This document shows positions 57,496 through 64,000 of a stretch of DNA of 64,000 bases, piece after piece. The stretch is from Parapristionchus giblindavisi. Lineage: Eukaryota > Nematoda > Chromadorea > Rhabditida > Diplogasteridae. The stretch's first letter is position 1. Each line of letters starts with the position of its first letter. The stretch covers positions 124,001 through 188,000 of the forward strand of contig CALSFV010000029.1 of NCBI GenBank assembly GCA_943737045.1. The letters are read 5' to 3'. The notes under the pieces were generated by a model that was not told the origin of the DNA, did no database searches, and worked only from the letters and a program-made list of their open reading frames with translations. Made by a program: the position numbers and the translations under genes.

Positions 57496-58347
57496 CCAGA
57501 GGTCATGAGAGTGCTTCCAAACAGTGCTACACTCTGGGTCAAATAATTCAAAACCTGTCGATTCGGCGCGGACGAGCCTGAAATATGTTATGTAACTTTT
57601 CGAGGGCTACAAAATGAGCGATTTGCGAAAAAAATACGTTAATGCGTTCGTATGGTTCATTCCCTTGTTAATTTCCTGATGATTTGAAGTCATTTTCACC
57701 TAACCACACTCTCTCGCCCATTCCTTTTCATTCCATTCCATTCCATTCTACACCGCACGGTCTCGAGCGCGCGGTGCGGAATGAAACATATCGTTTTCTC
57801 CCTTCTCTTCCCTGTATTTCTTTCACTCTCTGGCGAGAGAGTGTGTGAAACGAGAGATTGCGGTTGGGTGAAAATGACTTCAAATCATCAGGAAATTAAC
57901 AAGGGGATGAACCATACCAACGCATTAACGTATTTTTTTCGCAAATCACTCATTTTGTAGCCCTCGAAAAGTTACATAACATATTCCAGGCTCGTCCGCG
58001 CCGAATCGACAGGTTTTGAATTATTTGTCCCAGAGTGTAGCGCTGTTCGGAAGCACTTTCATGACCTATGGTTTGTGTAGATCGATAGAGGACGAAAAAA
58101 TAGCGGGGTTACCCTCTCGACAGTTTTTCACAGAAATGCACCTGAACCGAGATATTTGAGTTCAAAGTTGGGTTCCCGGATGACCGACCCGGTGTAGGGA
58201 GCCCCAGAATGATATTTACACAATGGCACTTTGGGGAATGGTAGGACATGCCTAGAGGTACCGAAAACTGATGCTAACTCATTTCATGTTTTTCGCCTCA
58301 TTCCGAAAAATAGCCATTTTATGTCGATTCTCTCGTGACAGGCGTGA
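57230..58347. mobile_element. Large foldback element (1118 bp), most complete copy
   Basis: Ends TCACGCCTGTTACGAGAGAATC and its near complement finishing ACAGGCGTGA. Arms of about 500 bp surround a loop with CATTCCATTCCATTC and CTCTCTGGCGAGAGAG. No protein is encoded. The outer parts of the two arms differ (U1's left arm matches U3's right arm better), which suggests partial replacement of one arm. Target duplication is not obvious. Confidence 0.75.
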
Positions 58348-59819
58348 TATATAGAGGGTCAATCCTCGTATTACTATGGTATAAAAATGTGAGCTCCTGA
58401 AAAAAAACAAATCGGAGATAATTGTGAGATGAGTTTACAATGAAAAAGTGACTCATAATTGGTTCTGTTCAACAATTCGATAACATGGAGCACTCTCCGC
58501 TTTTTACACACTCTCTCGTCAGTATTTTTCTTCAATCCTCTCTTTTCTGTCAAGCGTGCGATATGTCGGGCATTGATCTTTTGGTATTTTTTTAAAATTA
58601 AAATTCTTCAAATCTGCTTAATCCTTTTTTTTGCAAATTCTGTGCAGAAATAAATTAGCAGTAATATTTTCCAATTTCGTTTTTTCTCCGGTTTATTTTA
58701 GTGATACAAGTTGTTTGTGAAAATTCGCAGAGGACAACTAGGAATTTTTAAAGATTATATTTTTGCGCACTGATTTGTCATATCAGGTTAAACATGAGAA
58801 TAAACTTGATTTTAAGGTGTGTGGGAGGCGAAGAAGCTAAAAACGCTACATATCCGGTGACCTGATCTTGATAAAGTGATTAAATGTAAAATGTAAAATG
58901 CTAATGATTATGAATTAAAGTGGAGCAGATATCGATTGGACATTTGTTTTTTTCTTGATTCCTTCTTGATTGATTTGTTTTTTTAAAAATATTTATTCTT
59001 CTTACATCTTCTGTCGCTTGGATCTCGGACGAAGCTCGACATAGAATCAAAGAACGTTGTAACTCCGCCGAGTTAGTTCTCTTTTTTTGCAACAACCTTT
59101 TTTTTTCAAAATTGATATATCTTTTTTAAATTCAGTGCAGAAAAATAGGGTTAATTTTAACAAATTTCCGTATTTCTCTAGATGTGAAAAACACAAGTTT
59201 AAAAAAAATGCAATTTACAACATTTCAAAGACACGGAAAAATTGCAAGAGGAGGCACGAAGGTCCCTAGAAAACAGAAAAAAACAGCTCGTTTTATACCC
59301 CCCCCCGCCTCATTTTTTTATCCGTAACTTTTGACCTCCTTTTTTTCTTTTTTATTCATTCCTCTGCTTTTCTGTTTAGCGTATTGTCGGTCTGGAATTG
59401 TTGCCCACTTGTCAATTGTCATCTACACCCCTCACTCGTCTATTTCATCTACAGATAAGGAGGCCTATTGGAACCCCTCCCAGAAGGTCTTTGCAAAACC
59501 GGGAGTTGTATTTTCTTCTTCATTCGGCCACATCTTCCTGCTACGTGGGTTGTCAACTTCGACATCAAATAGATTATTTTCTGAATTTCACTTCGAGGTT
59601 AGTGCGGATGATCTAAAGAGAACATCAAGATTATAGCAGGAGAACCGACGAATAGAGGAAAGTAGAGCCATTAATATGTGAAGAACCCCATGACTGACCG
59701 GACCACTTTGTGAACGTGATAAAGTATTGCACTATCGTCAGTTTTATTCTCTTTTCGTTACTTTTCAACACCATATCAGTCTCTGCCAGCCATAGAATAT
59801 ACACTATTTAGCAGATAAC
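58348..59819. other. AT-rich tail of U3 without a gene
   Basis: Runs of T and A, the GAGATGAG unit motif at 58430, and sequence nearly identical to U2 48030-49287. Open frames here (for example 59331-59636) are interrupted or altered between copies. I see no splice-bounded coding segment. Confidence 0.5.
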
Positions 59820-61186
59820 GGGAGCAGAACGGGGTGTTAACGACACATGTTAATTAGAAACTCTCCTCTCTGGCCATACTCTCTCGCCTTCTTTCGAGAG
59901 ATTGTTGACAGAGTGGACAGTCGAATTACCTCGATGTGCGCCACAGATTTATTAAATAAAAAGAAAGAGAGAGAGAGAGAGAGAAAGGGGGCGTGGCCGG
60001 TAACAAACACGATAACCATTCTATTTTATATATAGTGTATGATGAGTAAATGTGTGTTTTAGATTTAAAGGTACTCAAGGAGCTAATAGAAAAAAATCAG
60101 AGATAATTCTGAGATGAGCTTATAATGAAGAAGTGAAACGTATCTGACTCTGTTCAATAATGATATATTTTGCTAGACAAACCTGTTTGTTGAAGTAAAA
60201 TATCTATTATGCTTCACTGCGAATCAATCACAAATTGTAATAACATGCTATTGTAATAACATTTTAATAACATGGAATACTTTCCGCTTTTTACATACTC
60301 TCTCATCAGTTTTTTAAAGGAAAGATCTCATGGTAACCCTGCTACTAACCAATGATTAGGCAGCTTTTTAAGTTGTTTCAATGTCAATTTCATAGCATGT
60401 TCTTGGCACTATGCCAACAAATACTCTCGTTGTCTGTCTCTCTCTTCTCTCATCATCTACATCTTTTTCTAACATGTTCTAACCACGAATTCTTCCCACG
60501 ACGTGAGTGATCGTTCTTTGATCAGAGCAGAGACTGTGTAGATATGAGAGAGTCTGGGAAGTGAGAGAGGTCAGAGAAAGGAAGGCAACGCGCATCAATG
60601 ACCCACAGTTGTTTACTAATCGGTCCCATTGGTTCCCTCCGGTTTCGATGTCTTTCCCGCCTTTTTCACAATATCATTGCTCCATTTTCTTCATTTCATC
60701 TTGTCATTTTGCTTTTCTTCTGCTTTTTATTCGTAAATGCTCAAACTATTTGATCTATCGTCTCGTTTCTCTCTATCTCTATCTCTCGTCTCGTTTCTCT
60801 CTATCTCTATCTCTCGTCTCGTTTCTCTCTATCTCTATCTCTCTTCTCGTTTCTCTCTCTCTCCCTCTCTCCATCTAATAATTTTACTTCTCCCTCTCCC
60901 TCTCTCCCTCTCCTTCTCCCTATTACTCTCTTCCTCTCCCTCTCCCTCTCCCTCTCCTTCTCCCTCTCTCAATACATGATTATCTATCGACTGTATGACT
61001 TATCTTTGAACTTTCTTCTTCCATTTGTATTTCACTATTATTGTCTATTCTTTCATCCCTTTCTTCCAATTTGCATAAGATTATCATATACTTGCACTTG
61101 TTCTCATTCTTATTCATTTCGTGTATTGTTTTCGATCATACTGTCCTCTTCCCCTCGTATTCGCGTTACAATTAGTCCCATTTTAA

Positions 61187-61454
61187 AAAGGGGACCCATG
61201 AGTTGGCATGACTGATAAGCATGCTGGCTATTGTTTATATTATATGGTAATTGGCGTAAGGGATAATGAGAAAATGAGAGAGAAAGTATGCAAATTCGAT
61301 GAGCACTCTCTACATGCCTTGAAAGTTGTACTTTCAATGCTCATAGTGAGCTTTAAACATATCGGGAATCAATATCAGATATGTCTTTCGATTCGTGTGG
61401 TGAATCTCTATCATACTATCCGAACAGTCTTATTACGAAAAAACTCGTGGGTCT
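61187..61454. mobile_element. TTAA-flanked MITE-like insert (268 bp)
   Basis: Absent from the same place in U1-U3. Flanked by TTAA (61183-61186 and 61455-61458). Imperfect ends GGGGACCCATGAG and CTCGTGGGTCT are inverted copies. It has an inner hairpin TTGAAAGTTGTACTTTCAA. TTAA duplication suggests piggyBac-type movement. Empty-site sequence TTTCAAAC in the paralogues differs by a base from the TTAA context. Confidence 0.5.
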
Positions 61455-61745
61455 TTAAACTCGATCTTTGAACTTTGCCTTCTTGTTCACTGTCCCCTCT
61501 CGGATTCATATTATCAGGTTTAAGCTGTCTACTCTGGGCCCGCTTTCACTTACTGTCACTAGCCTTACCAAAAGGGAGCATTGCCAGAGTGGAGTTTACG
61601 ATAACCTGTGCTTTCTTCCTGCCTATTCCTATGTAAATTGATCATACCCATTCCCTATCCTTATCGATTAGACGCTTCCTATGTACATGTTTATGAGTGA
61701 TATCAGACAATGCTCTCTCTGATCAACACACTCTCTCTCTTCACA

Positions 61746-61795
<50 letters not shown>

Positions 61796-62028
61796 CACCT
61801 TTTCTCTTTCTCTAACTAACTATCTCTCACAGGCCCCATCCACTTATTTCTACTTATCATGTTCAAGTTTAGTTCAGTGTGTTGAACCTATTGTGGGATT
61901 CGATTGATCTCTGATAAAAACCATTAATCTTAAACTCTTAATGCTCATTCTATCCTCTTTGTTGTTGTTCCTGTGATTTCGCCATAATTTCTTGGAAATC
62001 GATTTCAATCATTTCAAATCCATTTAAG

Positions 62029-62910
62029 ATTGATTAGTCGTGTCATGAACTACGAGCTGATTGGATTGGAGTTGATCAGAAAGGAGTCAAGGATGGCAAT
62101 AAGAAGTTCACCACCTTCTTCTCTGGATAGTATTTTTACCCTGACAAGGAATATGTATTGTAGTTCATGTACGGTGTAACGTATGTAATTGGCTTTGTTT
62201 TCATGAAACCGTTACGCTCTCGACGATTCCATAGCCTCTGACGTAGTGCAGATGATGGAGTGCAGATCGTCAACCTACAGCAAGACAGCCATCGCTTGAC
62301 TGAAGGTACGGCATTTGCAACATAATTCAAGAATCATCTGCACATGGTCACACACATCATGGATAAATATCTCTGGTCACATCAGCAATACGTAATCCAC
62401 GATGTTATTTCTCGTAAGGATCACTTTTGTTTATCTAGCTCTTTTAGTCCTAGGTAGAATAGACATCATCTTCATTTGTTAAATTGTACGATAGTGAAAT
62501 ATTGATCGATTAAGAGATCCTTCGTCTCCTCTCAGATCAATACTGAAAGAGAAAAATGAAATGGTGAAATCATTGAACAATTCTTCAGCGTCAACCATCG
62601 TCAAAGATATCGTCAGAAGGCGCAGCCGTCGTCAACATCATTGAGGGTCAACTCTACAAGCATCTGAAGGAAGGACCACCATCACTCGAGCAAAGGTACG
62701 GTAGTTGCACCTCAATTCAGACTTCATTTGTATATTATACATGGTCATAAATATCATTCTCGATCAAAAAGCTGCATTGAAATGTTTTTACAACTTTTTT
62801 CAATCCGCGATGAAATCTTTGAACAAGTAATAACCTATCACTCTTCAGGTTGATAGTCGATGAAGTCATCAGAAGGAAGTCTTTACCGAGCCTGATCATC
62901 CACCTTTTTG
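62029..62910 (+). pseudogene. U4 copy of the four-exon gene family
   Basis: Exon A 62029-62148 reads GVKDGNKKFTTFFSG then TAG, and its donor has changed from GT to GA (GACAAG/GAATAT). Exon B ends at 62305. Exon C 62589-62695 is open and matches U2's exon C. Exon D starts at 62849. Exon A gives the clearest copy of the conserved GVKDGNKKFTTFF stretch. Confidence 0.58.
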
Positions 62911-63068
62911 AAGCAGGATCTTGCTCATTAACTTCCCTTCAATCTAGCCGCGTCTTCCATCGTCTAATACTTGGATCTCATTTTCCGAAATAATAAAGAA
63001 TTTGGGGTTGTTAATGTTTGAAATCGGTGTCCAAGCCCGCGAACTTAAAAGGGCGGAGTCAACATCGC

Positions 63069-63079
63069 TATATAAATAG
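63069..63079 (+). promoter_or_regulatory. TATA-box-like core (TATATAAATAG), U4
   Basis: Same place relative to the GGCGGAGTC block. The downstream ATGGGCGG of U1/U3 is ATTGGGCGG here and the donor-like GTAAGT has become ATATAAG, so the short leader frame is not kept. Confidence 0.3.
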
Positions 63080-63425
63080 GGATTTCTAAAATTGGGCGGA
63101 GCCATGCATCGGTATATAAGAAGGGGTGTGAGTGAGTATATCTAGATCCTAACTCTTTTTGCCATTTTTCACTAGATGCTATCTCGCTCCCCCCTGCGTT
63201 AACGTCTAGCGAGTGACAGAGATCCCATAGAATGAATGACCGTGAATCGTGAACTGACTTTTTTCATGACCATTTTGTTTCAATGAGTCTCACATCAAGT
63301 AGGGGTAAAACGACAACGTTAAGTTCAAAAATCGTACTCTATTTCTCGCCACGTTTCATCCAGAGCGGAAATCGTGTATGCGAATGTGTGCTTACTACCG
63401 TTTTCAGTGGGAAACGGCGCGGAAG

Positions 63426-64000
63426 TTCAAGCTATTGTGTGTTCCCAATCTAAATACCGTGAATCAGATGTGAGAACAAGGTCCAATATATCTATATACA
63501 AGGGGTGTCCCATAGTAGTATCTCCTACAGAGCGGAAGAGGGAGGTCACCTTCCCATAAACAAGAGAGCAACCGAGAGTGAGGAGAGACTCAAGTCAAGG
63601 AGTCAAGGGCGTGCAGTCACCACCTTCTTCTCTGGGCAGTATTATCACTGTGATAAGGTATATTGTAGTTTAACTACGATAACCCGTCGTATTTAATTGT
63701 TTTTCCCCATGAAACCTGCCGACGCGCTCCTGAGTTACTGAGGTGCAGTGCAGATCGTTAAAGAAAACCATCGCTTGACTGAAGGTACGGAATTTGCACC
63801 ATGATGCAAGAATCACCTGTACATTACCATGGACATTATCGTGAAAGGAATCTCTTGTGATCCACGATGTAGTTAATCCTGAGGAACACTTTGGTTTATC
63901 TAGTTCTTTTGGTCCTAGTTATAATACAGACTTCACTGTAGTCTTTACTTGAATCTGGTAAATTGTACGGTAGTGAAATATTGATCGATTAAGAAATCCT
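63426..64000 (+). repeat. Duplicated unit U5, partial, runs off the right edge
   Basis: After a junction near 63425 the DNA resembles the exon A-B part of the units. 63800-64000 matches the B/C intron of the other copies, with CTTCACTGTAGTCTTTACTT and ATTGATCGATTAAGA. Confidence 0.7.
63560..63784 (+). pseudogene. U5 copy of the gene family, exons A (3' part) and B
   Basis: Exon A ends at 63657 with VTTFFSGQYYHCDK and an intact GATAAG/GTATAT donor. It is the only copy here with CAG (Gln) where the others have TAG in SG-Q-YY, so it shows the ancestral residue. Exon B ends at 63784 (GACTGAAG/GTACGG) and is shortened. Upstream parts of exon A are rearranged. The rest of the gene lies outside the window. 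Confidence 0.5.

Larger units (their letters stand above)
49288..59819 (+). repeat. Duplicated unit U3, enlarged by transposons and a tandem duplication
   Basis: A U1-like body (50390-53612, 56300-58050) followed by a U2-like tail (58575-59819). Grown by a 2.7-kb TA-flanked element (53614-56298) and a 484-bp tandem duplication (56528-57495). Its first kilobase is near-identical to U4. Conserved block at 50011-50130 and pyrimidine tract at 50229-50316. The intervening 52440-53612 has no convincing gene. Confidence 0.8.
59820..63425 (+). repeat. Duplicated unit U4 (mosaic)
   Basis: The first part (59820-60770) is near-identical to U3 49288-50250. The later part (61460-62800) is near-identical to U2 46320-47630. 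The unit is therefore a recombinant of two other copies. It has its own insertion at 61187-61454. Conserved block 60531-60650; pyrimidine tract 60750-60965; a pure (TC)n run at about 61741-61800. Confidence 0.8.

Overview
This window is non-coding-rich nuclear DNA from an animal, probably an invertebrate. Canonical GT/AG introns with short TTTTCAG-like acceptors, Tc1/mariner elements, foldback MITEs and a CR1/Jockey-like retrotransposon make a nematode the most plausible source, but no single-copy marker gene proves it. There is no bacterial gene, rRNA or CRISPR.

Left half (1-36.5 kb): a satellite array that runs off the left edge. It is built from 197-bp monomers grouped into higher-order repeats (HORs). 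Each HOR carries one divergent 209-bp monomer and one 564-bp spacer. Spacing between spacers follows 740 + n x 197 bp with n from 0 to 9. From 24 to 32 kb the HORs alternate to form a 3.26-kb super-repeat. The array is interrupted by a 5'-truncated non-LTR retrotransposon (20660-23565, minus strand) and a 419-bp foldback MITE (34540-34958).

Array edge (36.3-38.0 kb): each of the 21 spacers contains a 105-bp exon-like cassette with intact splice signals. The last cassette runs straight into unique DNA, where three more exon-like segments continue the same open frame to a stop codon. The cassette is phase-symmetric (2-2). The satellite may therefore be an amplified array of one internal exon of the neighbouring gene. 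This is the main candidate novelty of the window.

Right half (39.2-64 kb): diverged tandem copies (U1-U5) of a unit of about 4-10 kb. Each copy holds remnants of one four-exon gene (exons A-D, intron phases 0, 1, 2). Every copy that can be read carries stops or frameshifts. Exon C resembles an exon of the gene at the satellite edge, and intron starts in the units resemble satellite spacer sequence, so satellite and gene units appear related. The units also carry hammerhead-ribozyme-like motifs, TATA-box blocks, pyrimidine tracts, foldback elements, a retroposed insert, a TTAA-flanked MITE, and a TA-flanked foldback element with a dead mariner nested in it.
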